64,000 bases of DNA, from assembly GCA_022113835.1 (NCBI GenBank), contig JAILWY010000010.1:3249501-3313500 (forward strand), written 5' to 3'. This document shows positions 21,445 through 31,129 of the stretch, one piece after another (the stretch's first letter is position 1; each line of letters starts with the position of its first letter). The translations under genes and the position numbers were made by a program. The DNA comes from Atopsyche davidsoni. Taxonomy: Eukaryota > Arthropoda > Insecta > Trichoptera > Hydrobiosidae. The notes under the pieces were generated by a model. It saw only the letters and a program-made list of their open reading frames with translations, made no database searches and was not told where the DNA came from.

Positions 21445-23544
21445 CTAAATCTGTGAACAAAGAGAAGTCATGTAACGATCTTACATCGGTAAAGCTGTTG
21501 TTAAGATAATGTTCAAAAGCACTTCTTTAATACCTCATATGGCGGTTTCATCCAAGGAGGCCGATTGCTCTCTTCCTCGTGGACTAACTCCGCGATTACA
21601 CTAGACAGCACTCGATGTACAATCTGATTGTTAAATTCAACCTAAAATTTAAAATTTTTAAAATTATTTAAAAAATCCAAGAAGAACGCACGATCCACAT
21701 TAAAGTTGAAATTTAACTGTCGATATACCGTAATGTTATTTGTGATCTGATGTATACGATTTATCGCATCTTCGTTTGCCGGTGCTGCATGTTCGTCATT
21801 TCCAGATGCTGATTCCTGATTGGTGAGCATACAAGCGTTAAAGTATTAAATAATATTAAAATATATTCATATCTGTAAATTGAAATAAATATGACACCGT
21901 TCATACTGTGAATGATAAAAGTAAGGGGAATCTCTCGAAACTTACAATCAATGAGCTGTGTAGGATAACGTGATATGATACGTCCGGCTGGTCTACGACA
22001 GCTATATCTTCTCCGTCTCTCGGACGGTCACCCTCTTCGTTCTCATCGCAATCCTAAATCAAACAATTATTAATCAATGCCTTACGAGCGACCGGAAAAT
22101 GAATCGGGTATAAAATTTGCATATAATAATCAAGTAATATTCACATAAAACGTTCATAAAATAAATGAAATTAATCGACAAGAGCTGCAGAAAAATGCGC
22201 ATCACTAACGGTATCACTTTCATTTTGGCGGTACTCACCATTATATTCACATACGCCGATTCATCCACTGGTGATCGGCTTACGGGACGACCTACCACGT
22301 CGATAGATTCTTGTGAATCCTAAAAAAACAAAATGGATTAAATACAAAACGAATTACACAGAATATGCAAGAGACCGAGCTGGAGACATGGTCGTGGTTG
22401 GAATAAACATAACACCGTTTTTACTGTTAACGATTGTTATATAAAAAAATCTACGAATCTGCTTTAACTTACATCCAATAAACCGTTTGGGATGGGGACA
22501 TATTCTACCTCGGACGAGTCTATCGAACAGATCTCTATTCGGTCACTCGAAATGTCGATCCTTTCGTCCTCGTCGGAGTCCTTTTAAACAAACAATTATT
22601 CATTATTGCTTTACTAGCGTCCGGAAAATGAATCAGATATCAAATTTGCGCAAATTAATCAAGAAATATTCACATAAAACGTTCATAGGTTAAATAAAAT
22701 TGATCGACAAGAGCTACAGAAAAATACGCATCACTATATCACTTTCATTTTGGCGGTACTCACTACTATATTCATATATTCATCCACTGATGCTCGGCTT
22801 ACGGGACGACTATACATGTCGATAGATTCTTGTGGATCCTAAAAAAACAAAATGGGTTCCACAGGATTACGATGTGAATTACGCAGGATATGCAAGAGAC
22901 AAGATGCAAGAGACCGAGCTGGAGAAATGGTCGTGGTTGGGATAAACATAACACCGTTTTTACTGTTAATGATTGTTATATAAAAAAAATCTACGAATCT
23001 GCTTTAACTTACATCCATTAAATCGTTTGGGACGGGGACAACTGCTTCCTGGGACGAGTCCATCGAGCTGATCTGTATTCTGTAACACGAACAGTTGCTC
23101 CCTTCATTGTCGCTGTCCTAAAGCAAACGACAATTTACTACAAACTCACGCATCGGGTATCAATTTTGCACAAAAATTCAAATAAATGCACACCACTAAC
23201 CGTATCACTTGAACAGTAACAGCGAAAGCACACCACATAAGATTCTTCTTCCATTTCGGTATCAGATTCTTGGCTAACGGGGTGAGTTGTCGCGTCGGTA
23301 ACTTTTCTAAATTCCTGCAAAAAAATTTGCATTAAACCTAAACGAATTGCACAAAATATGTGATGAAGGGGGTCGCGGTTCTGCCCGGTGGCTGCTTTTT
23401 TTTTTACTGATAGAAGCATCTAGAAGCGTCAATGAAGCATCTAGAAGCCTCAAGGAAGCGTTTAGAGTTTCGGCGTTGGTTTGCGGCTCTCCGGGCGACC
23501 GCTTCCCCCCTTCTTAACCCGAAACGCAGGACACGCACCTCCAT
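21445..23544 (-). CDS. Gene E: type I microexon gene with an internally duplicated exon pair
   Basis: Function unrecognised. Start ATG GAG at 23539-23544, then exons 23201-23314, 23013-23117, 22764-22838, 22473-22580, 22239-22319, 21947-22053, 21729-21815, 21534-21641 and probably 21445-21450 (ATT TAG). All internal exons are phase 0 except 21947-22053. By my count that exon is 107 nt rather than 108 and would put TGA just before its donor. That is either a real frameshift or a miscount and must be rechecked. Exons beginning DSD[N/E] alternate with exons beginning D[P/S]QESID, an older tandem duplication. The last two long exons resemble gene A exons 4 and 5 (ending NNIT and starting xFNNQI). 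The first long exon contains a Cys-rich patch (VVCFRCYCSSDT) and the next CSCY. The protein is acidic overall with no signal peptide. Confidence 0.58.
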
Positions 23545-24193
23545 GGTTACTTGTTCGAATCCGTAGCCTTACTGGCCTACTACCGGGGCTGAGGGAGGTT
23601 AGAAGTCGACTGATCACTCGCGCCCACTGCGCCTCTGCCGGACACCTCTGTTCGGAAATGATCCTGTCCGCCATTTCGTGGCACACACATGCACCCCGAT
23701 ATATTCAAATAAAAACTAATACCAAAAACACCATGCGCGTTTATTCAAAATTACAATACAAAACACTAGCGTGTTTTTTATATTATTTTTCTGATTGTAT
23801 GTGAACATCAAATGTGTTAATTACACATCAAATATAATCGTTTTTTTTTTTTTCATTGCAGTTTTGTTGAATTTATTTGTATGAAAGCATTGCGTATTTT
23901 TTTGTATAATATATATATTAGAAAACTATGAAGTGTGCTTTTGTGGATATCAGTTTACACCTTTTAGATAATATAAAAAAAACAGCAATTGTAACCTTCC
24001 ACCAGATCTGGTTATGTTGAGCGGACAAGATGAAATAATATGAAGATTATAGAATACGCTCCGAGGGCTGCAAAACCTTGGACTCTAATCGTCCCAAAGC
24101 ACCGGCCAATGAGTATCATGAGGTGGCTGAGACATCTAGGCAAACCACAAATATTATAAGTTATCAAAATAGTTTCTTAGAGATCCGTGTATA
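23545..24193. other. Upstream region of gene E
   Basis: 23,545-23,720 is GC-rich and matches the upstream regions of A and C, so it likely holds the promoter and 5' untranslated sequence. A 107-codon plus-strand frame across it is antisense shadow. 23,720-24,193 is AT-rich with nothing recognised. Confidence 0.4.
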
Positions 24194-24725
24194 GAGTGGC
24201 CAAAAAGAGCATCGGGTGAATGTGAATAGTGACCGTTATTGCGATATGCTGCGAAAATATTTGAACCTAGAGTTGCAGGAGTATCAAGATTTCAACTCAA
24301 GAACGAGGTTCCAACTTGCCATACATCCAATCAAATAATTGAAGCTGTTAACGAATTATTCCCATATAAGGTCATTTCACGTAGAGGTAACATTAACTGG
24401 CCTCCCAGAAGCCCCGACCTTAGCCCTCTTGACTATTTCGTATGGGGATACTTTAAAAGTAGAGTTTATGAGAATAATCCGACGAACCTAACGGAATTGA
24501 AACCAAACATTAGGTCAGAAATGGCAGCAATATTGAGGGCTATGTATCAGCGTGTTGTCAGCAATCTTCGTTCCAGATTAGAAGAGTGCCAGCAGCGTTA
24601 CGATCACCATTTAGATAACATCATCTTTATAAAATAATTTTTCATTTTGTATTCTTATAAACTTGATTACTAGTAGTTTTTATTTTACCGAACTAACAAA
24701 TACCCAATACTTTCTTTGGACACCC
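24194..24725 (+). mobile_element. Internally deleted Tc1/mariner-like element
   Basis: The ends GAGTGGCCAAAAAGAGC and CTTTCTTTGGACACCC are imperfect inverted repeats flanked by TA. A 132-codon frame (24,239-24,634) encodes the C-terminal part of an IS630/Tc1-type DDE transposase. The motif NWPPRSPDLSPLDYFVWGYF at about residue 57 contains one catalytic Asp, and a typical C-terminal tail follows. The N-terminal DNA-binding region and the first catalytic Asp are absent, so it is non-autonomous. The same deletion structure is seen in the copy at 41.9 kb. Confidence 0.8.
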
Positions 24726-24994
24726 TATGTATTTCACAACTTAAAAAAAAAATAAAAAGGCATTTTGTAATAGTCTTGAAAAGTTTATTTATACATAATA
24801 CAACACTGGAATTTTACAGACATAACAGAATATATTCTTAGTTTGTTTTTAAATTTTTATTTTGTAATAACATTTCATGAGTACACATTAAAATAGTTTA
24901 ACTAAATATTAAATTAAAGGACTCTCACACGACACGCGTCCGATTATTTGAGTATTATTTTGTTGTTGTAGTTTTGCCTAAGTAAACAACGATT

Positions 24995-27900
24995 CTAGTC
25001 ACTCATCGAGATTGAATCGCTGTCGCCATTCAGTTTCTGAATTAATACTACATTTAATCCCTGTTTACCGAAAACATACTCTTAATAACTTAAGTACAGA
25101 ATAAATTAATGAAAATAAATTTCACAGTCTCTGAGCTCTAAACTAAATGGAATTAAATTTTAAATTAATCGTATTTAAATACGTTGAATCGCTGTCGCCA
25201 TTCTGTTTCTTAATAAATATTATATTGAATCCCTGTTTACCGAAAACATACTCTTAATAACTTAAATACAGAATAAATTAATGAAAATAAATTTCACAGT
25301 CTCTGAGCTCTAAACTAAATGGGATGAAATTTAAAGTTAATTGTATTTAAATACGTTAAATCGCTGTCGCCATTCTGTTTTTTAATAAATATTATATTGA
25401 ATCCCTTTTTACAGAAAACAAACACTTAATTACCTTAGTACGGAATAAATTTATGAAAATAAATTTCACAGTCTCTGAGCTCTCAACTAAATGGGATGAA
25501 ATTTAAAGTTAATCGTATTTAAATACGTTGAATCGCTGTCGGTATTCTGTTTCTTAATAAATATTATATTGAATCCCTGTTTACCGAAAACATACTCTTA
25601 ATAACTTAAAAACAGAATAAATTAATGAAAATAAATTTCACAGTCTCTGAGCTCTAAACTAAATGGGATGATATTTAAAATTAATCGGATTTAAATACAT
25701 AGAGAAACCAATTTAATATAACATTAATATTTTAAAAAGTCTTCTTCGTTCATATTTAACAAATAAGATTTATTTCCCTACCTAAAATAATATTGATATG
25801 TTTGCAAAAGTAAGTTAACAGGTGTGTAAAATATTATTGAATAACCGATAATTAATTCACTCGTCGATTTTCAATTCACTTTTGTTAGAAGAGTCTACCG
25901 TGGACGCACCCGTCACTTTCACCATATAATTAATGTATTAACTTATATAGATAAGATTATTTGTATTGTTACTGGATTTGAAGTCCTCGCAAACTGTAAT
26001 TACACACCCACAGACAAATTTGACGAATAATGGGGTTTTTAAAAAAATAACTCATCTTCTATGATGAACATATACTCGTATTAACACTACACAACAATAA
26101 AACTAACTTAATGTACAAAGATCGCCGAACACTACAATAATATTTGAACATTTTATAATATTTGTATGTTCTTCTATGTTTATAAAAGTAAAGACAAAAA
26201 TATCATATACAATTAATTTTAAAATAAAAATTATTTATACAGCAATTGAAACGTTTGTACTAAGAAATACAGATGCTTTCGCTTCGACTTCTCCAGTTCA
26301 TGGGTATTTTTGCAATTTGTTTGATAGTTTTTCGTTCTTCTTGTGTATATTTTTCTGTAAATAAAAAAACGGAATCAATTAATAATCTTATACACTTTGG
26401 CCGTCCTTCAATACAAAACATCGAAGCAGTTCGTGAGAGACTTTGTGACATCAATTCGGCTCGTGGTCATGAATTGGACATTTAGAGATGCTCTCTAAAG
26501 CAAATTGACACGAAAGATTTGCTCACAATATTAATTGACTGAAGAACTGAAGTCTGCTGACCACGCCCAGTGAATAGAGTTCGATAAATGGAATATGGAA
26601 CAACAAGAGGATGCTGATATTTCTAACAAAATCACCTTCAGCAATGAGGCTCATTTTCATCTCGGTGGCTTAATTGATCGACAAAATTGTCGAATAAACA
26701 TTTTAGAAATCTACAAGGGATTTTGAGAAACTAATGCATCTACGCTGCTGGTGATTCACTGTTTGGTGCAGATTTTGGGCTGGTGGCACCTTCGAACCAT
26801 TCATCCTCAAAAATGCGGCTGATCAAGCAATAAAATAGTGTTCGCTATCGAGACACGACAAACAAATTTGTGTGCCTGAATTACGAAAAATGTATGTGAA
26901 CAACATTAAAAATAAAAAAAAATCATATATAATCTCACCTCCGAAGGATGTTCGTCATTCGTTTCAATATTATTCGCTTACATCATCAGAAGAAACCACG
27001 TAGCTAACATTTCTGTAAAAAATCTACATATCACATTATAAGTATGATTTTATTAGTGTATATATGTATGTATAAAAAAACATCAATTCAGTGTACCTCA
27101 GTCAAAAGAATGTTTTCTGTTTCAGAATCTAATCGTGCCGTGATTCCATCGCCTCCCGGTGTGGGTTCCTGTAAGATGTACACAATGAGTATCTAAAATG
27201 TACTTCCTGAATAAGAAAAAATAGTCCATTAAAAACACAACATGTACATTAAGCATACTTTGAGCGAACAGAATGTGACTAAAAATGCAAATTTTAATTC
27301 AGCTCTGCAGCATGTCATGTAACTTACATCGTCAAGTGGAAGCACTTGCTCAGAAACAACGCTTTCCTCCTCTGTTTCTTCCTTAACCTGCATCACAGTC
27401 TCCTGAAAAATAATATTTATTAAGTGAATCCTATAAAACTTCCAAATTATTAAGCAAGACCAATTTTTATAATTCAATTTACTTCTCTATCAAGCATTAC
27501 CTCTGTATTTTCTGACATTTCACACGAAGCTTCGTAATCATTGCTTCGTGGTGGCGATCCCTGTAATATTTACAAAAAAAGCATCTTAAGTGTACTTCCT
27601 GGTTATGAAAATAGTCTTATAAAAACACACTTGTGCTATGTACTTGGTTTGTGAGATCAGACTGCGACTAAATTTGCACATTTTAACTAAGCTCTGCAGC
27701 GTGTCGTCTAACTTACATAACTATATAGAAGCTCCTGCTCAGAAACATCGTTTTCATCCACAACTTCTCCAGATACCCGCGTCTCAATCTCCTGATGAGG
27801 CTCAACTTGCTCAGAAACAACGCTCTCCTCCTCTGTTTCTTCCTTAACCTGCATCACAGTCTCCTGAAAAATAATATTTATTAAGTGAATCCTATAAAAC

Positions 27901-30042
27901 TTCCAAATTATTAAGCAAGACCAATTTTTATAATTCAATTTACTTCTCTATCAAGCATTACCTCTGTATTTTCTGACATTTCACACGAAGCTTCGTAATC
28001 ATTGCTTCGTGGTGGCGATCCCTGTAATATTTACAAAAAAAGCATCTTAAGTGTACTTCCTGGTTATGAAAATAGTCTTATAAAAACACACTTGTGCTAT
28101 GTACTTGGTTTGTGAGATCAGACTGCGACTAAATTCGCACATTTTAACTAAGCTCTGCAGCGTGTCGTCTAACTTACATAACTATATAGAAGCTCCTGCT
28201 CAGAAACATCGTTTTCATCCACAACTTCTCCAGATACCCGCGTCTCAATCTCCTGATGAGGCTCAACTTGCTCAGAAACAACGCTCTCCTCCTCTGTTTC
28301 TTCCTTAATCTGCATCACAGTCTCCTGAAAAATAATATTTATTAAGTGAATCCTATAAAACTTCCAAATTATTAAGCAAGACCAATTTTTATAATTCAAT
28401 TTACTTCTCTATCACGCATTCCCTCTGTATTTTCTGACATTTCACACGAAGCTTCGTAATCATCGCTTCGTGGTGGCGATCCCTGTAATATTTACACAAA
28501 AACCATCTTAAGTGTACTTCCTGGTTATGAAAATAGTCTTATAAAACACACTTGTGCAATGTACTTGGTTTGTGAGATCAGACTGCGACTAAATTCGCAC
28601 ATTTTAACTAAGCTCTGCAGCGTGTCGTCTAACTTACATAACTATATAGAAGCTCCTGCTCAGAATCATCGTTTTCATCCACAACTTCTCCAGATACCCG
28701 CGTCTCAATCTCCTGATGAGGCTCAACTTGCTCAGAAACAACGCTCTCCTCCTCTGTTTCTTCCTTAACCTGCATCACAGTCTCCTGAAAAATAATATTT
28801 ATTAAGTGAATCCTATAAAACTTCCAAATTATTAAGCAAGACCAATTTTTATAATTCAATTTACTTCTCTATCAAGCATTACCTCTGTATTTTCTGACAT
28901 TTCACAGGAAGCTTCGTAATCATCGCTTCGTGGTGGCGATCTCTGTAATATTTACACAAAAAGCATCTTAAGTGTACTTCCTGGTTATGAAAATAGTCTT
29001 ATAAAAACACACTTGTACAATGTGCTTGGTTTGTGAGATCAGACTGCGATTAAATTCGAACATTTTAATTAAGCTCTGCAGCGTGTCGTCTAACTTACAT
29101 CGTTATGTGTATGCGTATGGTCAGAAACATCGTTTCCCTCCTCAATTTCATCAATGATCTGCATCTGATGGTCCTGAAAAATAATATTTATTGAGTGAAT
29201 CTTATAAGACTCCCAAATTCTTAAGCAAGAACAATGATAATTAATAAATTTACTACTGTATCATGCATTACCTCTGATTCAATGGCTATATTTTCTGATA
29301 TTTCGGATATAGCCGAATAATTATTGCTTCCTGGTGGGGTTCCCTGTAAGATTTACACGATGATCATTTTAATGTACTTCCTGAATATGAGAAACTAGTC
29401 CATTATAAATACAGCTTGTACATTCTGCATGGCTTGAGCAAATAGACCGTGACTAAATTACCCACGTTTTAATTTAACTCTGCAGCGTGTCGTGTAACTT
29501 ACATCGTTATGTGGAAGTTCCTGCTCAGAAATATTGATTTCTTCCTCAATTTCTTCATTTGCCTGCACCTCACGGTCCTGAAAAATTATATTTATTGAGT
29601 GAATCTTATGAGTTCCAAATTCTTAAGACCAATGATAATTAATCAAATCACTACTCAATTACGCATTACCTCCATTCCATCGATCGTATTATCTGACAAT
29701 TCGCATGAAGCTTCGTAATCATCGCTTTCTGGATCTGGCCAGGGAGTCTCCTGTAAGATTCTCAAGATGAGCATCTAAAATGTACAATTGTGCATGGTTT
29801 GTGCAATCAGAATGTGACTAAATACGCACATTTCAATTATGCTCTACAACGTGTCATGTAACTAACATAGTAAGGTGGAAGCAATAATAATATATATAGA
29901 GTGAATCTTATAAGTCTTCCTATTTCTTAGACAATATGAAAATTTAGTTATCTTTTTTCTATATTTACGTGTTTTGAAATATGTCTTTTGTTCATTTTTA
30001 GAACAGGCTTCTTTTCTAGTCGTCTGCGTCCTGATGATTTTC
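24995..30042 (-). CDS. Gene F: 5'-truncated type II microexon gene with triplicated exon pair
   Basis: Function unrecognised. Phase-0 exons read 5' to 3': 29670-29750, 29503-29577, 29272-29343, 29099-29173, 28883-28942, 28638-28784, 28423-28482, 28178-28324, 27962-28021, 27717-27863, 27501-27560, 27328-27402, 27097-27168 and a probable terminal exon 24995-25036 (KLNGDSDSISMSD, stop). A further upstream exon at 30,016-30,042 runs into TAG after ENHQDADD. Remnants of exon 2 (about 30,300-30,357) and of intron 1 (about 30,400) resemble type II genes but contain stops. No ATG GAG is found, so the 5' end is decayed or replaced. The exon repeat encodes acidic peptides such as KEETEEESVVSEQ. One duplicate has a broken donor (GG instead of GT at 28,421-28,422). 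The last intron holds a transposon relic and the 172-bp repeats, so joining of the terminal exon is tentative. Confidence 0.5.
25012..25695 (-). repeat. Four-copy 172-bp tandem repeat containing the F terminal exon
   Basis: Copies start at about 25,012, 25,184, 25,357 and 25,529, each opening with TGAATCGCTGTCG or a close variant and including ATTTCACAGTCTCTGAGCTC. The first copy carries the intact terminal exon (acceptor TTAATTCAG, stop TAG). The others have lost the TCAG acceptor. A diverged fifth copy lies at about 30,945-31,130 at the end of gene G. Confidence 0.85.
25700..26375. other. AT-rich stretch inside the last intron of gene F
   Basis: AT-rich sequence with short open frames only. 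No repeat or coding match recognised. Confidence 0.4.
26380..26890 (+). pseudogene. Decayed Tc1/mariner-like transposase
   Basis: Fragments in several plus-strand frames resemble a DDE transposase: HFGRPSIQNIEAVRERL, then NKITFSNEAHFHLGG, then FTVWCRFWAGGTFEPFILKN, then NSVRYRDTTNKF. The Asp normally found in the SDEAHFH motif is Asn here, and several stops and frameshifts separate the fragments. It belongs to the same broad group as the 24.2-kb element and is clearly older. Confidence 0.75.
26950..27011 (-). pseudogene. Degenerate exon in gene F
   Basis: An acceptor TTTTTTACAG and a donor GAG-GTGAGA flank a segment ending NDEHPSE in one frame but with stops in phase 0. It looks like a decayed family exon, or it uses the internal GTAAGC donor at about 26,980. 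Confidence 0.4.
27501..28942 (-). repeat. 460-bp exon-pair cassette repeated three times, plus a partial copy
   Basis: The cassette (147-nt exon plus 60-nt exon, with both introns) has copies with 147-nt exons at 28638-28784, 28178-28324 and 27717-27863, spaced 460-461 bp. Partner 60-nt exons are at 28883, 28423, 27962 and 27501. A shorter 75-nt relative of the long exon (27328-27402) closes the series and shares its first 60 nt. Introns are nearly identical too. Plus-strand open frames over the copies are antisense shadows. Confidence 0.9.
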
Positions 30043-30822
30043 CTGTAAAATTTTAAAGGTATGTTTAAATATGTGAAAAGAGTGTATTAAAATGCTTATG
30101 CTCAGAGTTCGTACAAACAACTTCACTGCAACTTTAAACTAATATGACCATGAATCCATTTCGTATATGAAAAAATGTTTATTAGTACCACCCCTTGTGT
30201 ATTGCTTAATATTCTTTAAGTACATTCGTAGAGTTAAAATAAAATTAATTTAAGGTAAGTATACTTATTTACAAGACTGAAAATAACTGTGCCGTTCATT
30301 GCATTTGTTGGCTTATTTTTTTCAGTAGACATGTCCGCAGTGGTTGTTTTGTGAATGAATTCTTAAAAAATTGCATCAAATAACAAGTTCAAGGGTCGGG
30401 CCAATAAGAATCTGAAGTCTGCCAAGGGTGAAATGTTATTGTCCAATTACAACTTATGTAATTTAGGGTATGATTAACTTTTTATTTGTTTAATATTTAG
30501 TATATTGTCAATGCGTCCGAATAAAAATGTTGTTGTAGTGATTTGTTTTGTTTTGCTTTTTTTATAAATAAAATTTAGAAATAATTGAACTCTTCAAAGA
30601 AATCAGTGCATGTATATATAATTATCAACATAAACCAAATAAAAACAAATACAATAAGTCTATAAAATTTTTATTAAACACTTAATCCCACACTGGTATA
30701 TTTTCAATTAAAAATAAGCACATTTTCTTAGTATAAGAATACAAGTTTTTTCCTTTAAACTTGTCTTCATATCTTAATGATTTTTTTAAATCGGATCATT
30801 TTGATTGTTAGTGAATATAAAA
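30043..30822 (-). pseudogene. Decayed 5' part of gene F
   Basis: Diverged matches to type II gene parts in the expected order: intron-1 segment at about 30,400-30,430, exon 2 at 30,300-30,357 with acceptor TTTTTTAAG and an early stop, and a microexon trace near 30,130. Every one is damaged. The rest of the stretch, to 30,822, is AT-rich. Confidence 0.4.
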
Positions 30823-30965
30823 TTAACTAAACATAATATAAAGATCTTCTTGGGATTGTGTTTGTTCACACAGTTCTGGCTCAGCTTTGTCATCAGCTTC
30901 TGGTGGAGGATTCTTGCTGGATTCTCGTCATTTATCGTAACCGAATCGCTGTCGCCATTGTGGTC
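30823..30965 (-). pseudogene. Gene G: 3'-terminal exon of a further array member
   Basis: The acceptor AAATCTTCCAG is followed by DHNGDSDSVTINDENP, clearly related to the F terminal exon (NGDSDSISMSD-stop) but with its stop changed to GAG. Downstream, a different frame reads an acidic tail (NPPPEADDKAEPELCEQTQS) ending in TAA at 30,823, which suggests an indel. The flank beyond it matches the 172-bp repeat. No upstream exons of this gene are recognised in 31-64 kb. Confidence 0.45.
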
Positions 30966-31129
30966 CTGGAAGATTTCGAATAAATATTATACAAAATCAT
31001 TTATTACATAAAGCATAACCTTAATAAAAACTTAATTACACAATAAATAAATTCAAATAATTTTTGCTGCATCCAAGCTCTAAGCTTGATAAGATGACAT
31101 TTTAAATTCAGCATATTTAATTATTATCT

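Noticed and set aside
21146..21460. 104-codon minus-strand frame next to gene E
   Set aside because: It covers the gene E 3' end and the conserved GC-rich 3' flank. Its conserved part is shared as non-coding flank with C and A, where the frame is broken.
23549..23562. GTTCGAATCC motif resembling a tRNA T-arm
   Set aside because: No acceptor stem, anticodon arm or D-arm fits around it. It belongs to the 5' region of gene E, and the matching positions in A and C differ.
27638..28768. Three near-identical plus-strand open frames of 69 codons
   Set aside because: They are antisense to the duplicated 147-nt exons of gene F. The splice sites and acidic frame are on the minus strand.
1947..30042. 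Idea that these are bicycle-type secreted effector genes of gall insects
   Set aside because: No signal peptide, no paired Cys-Tyr-Cys motifs, and the first coding exon is only Met-Glu. The resemblance is limited to small exons.
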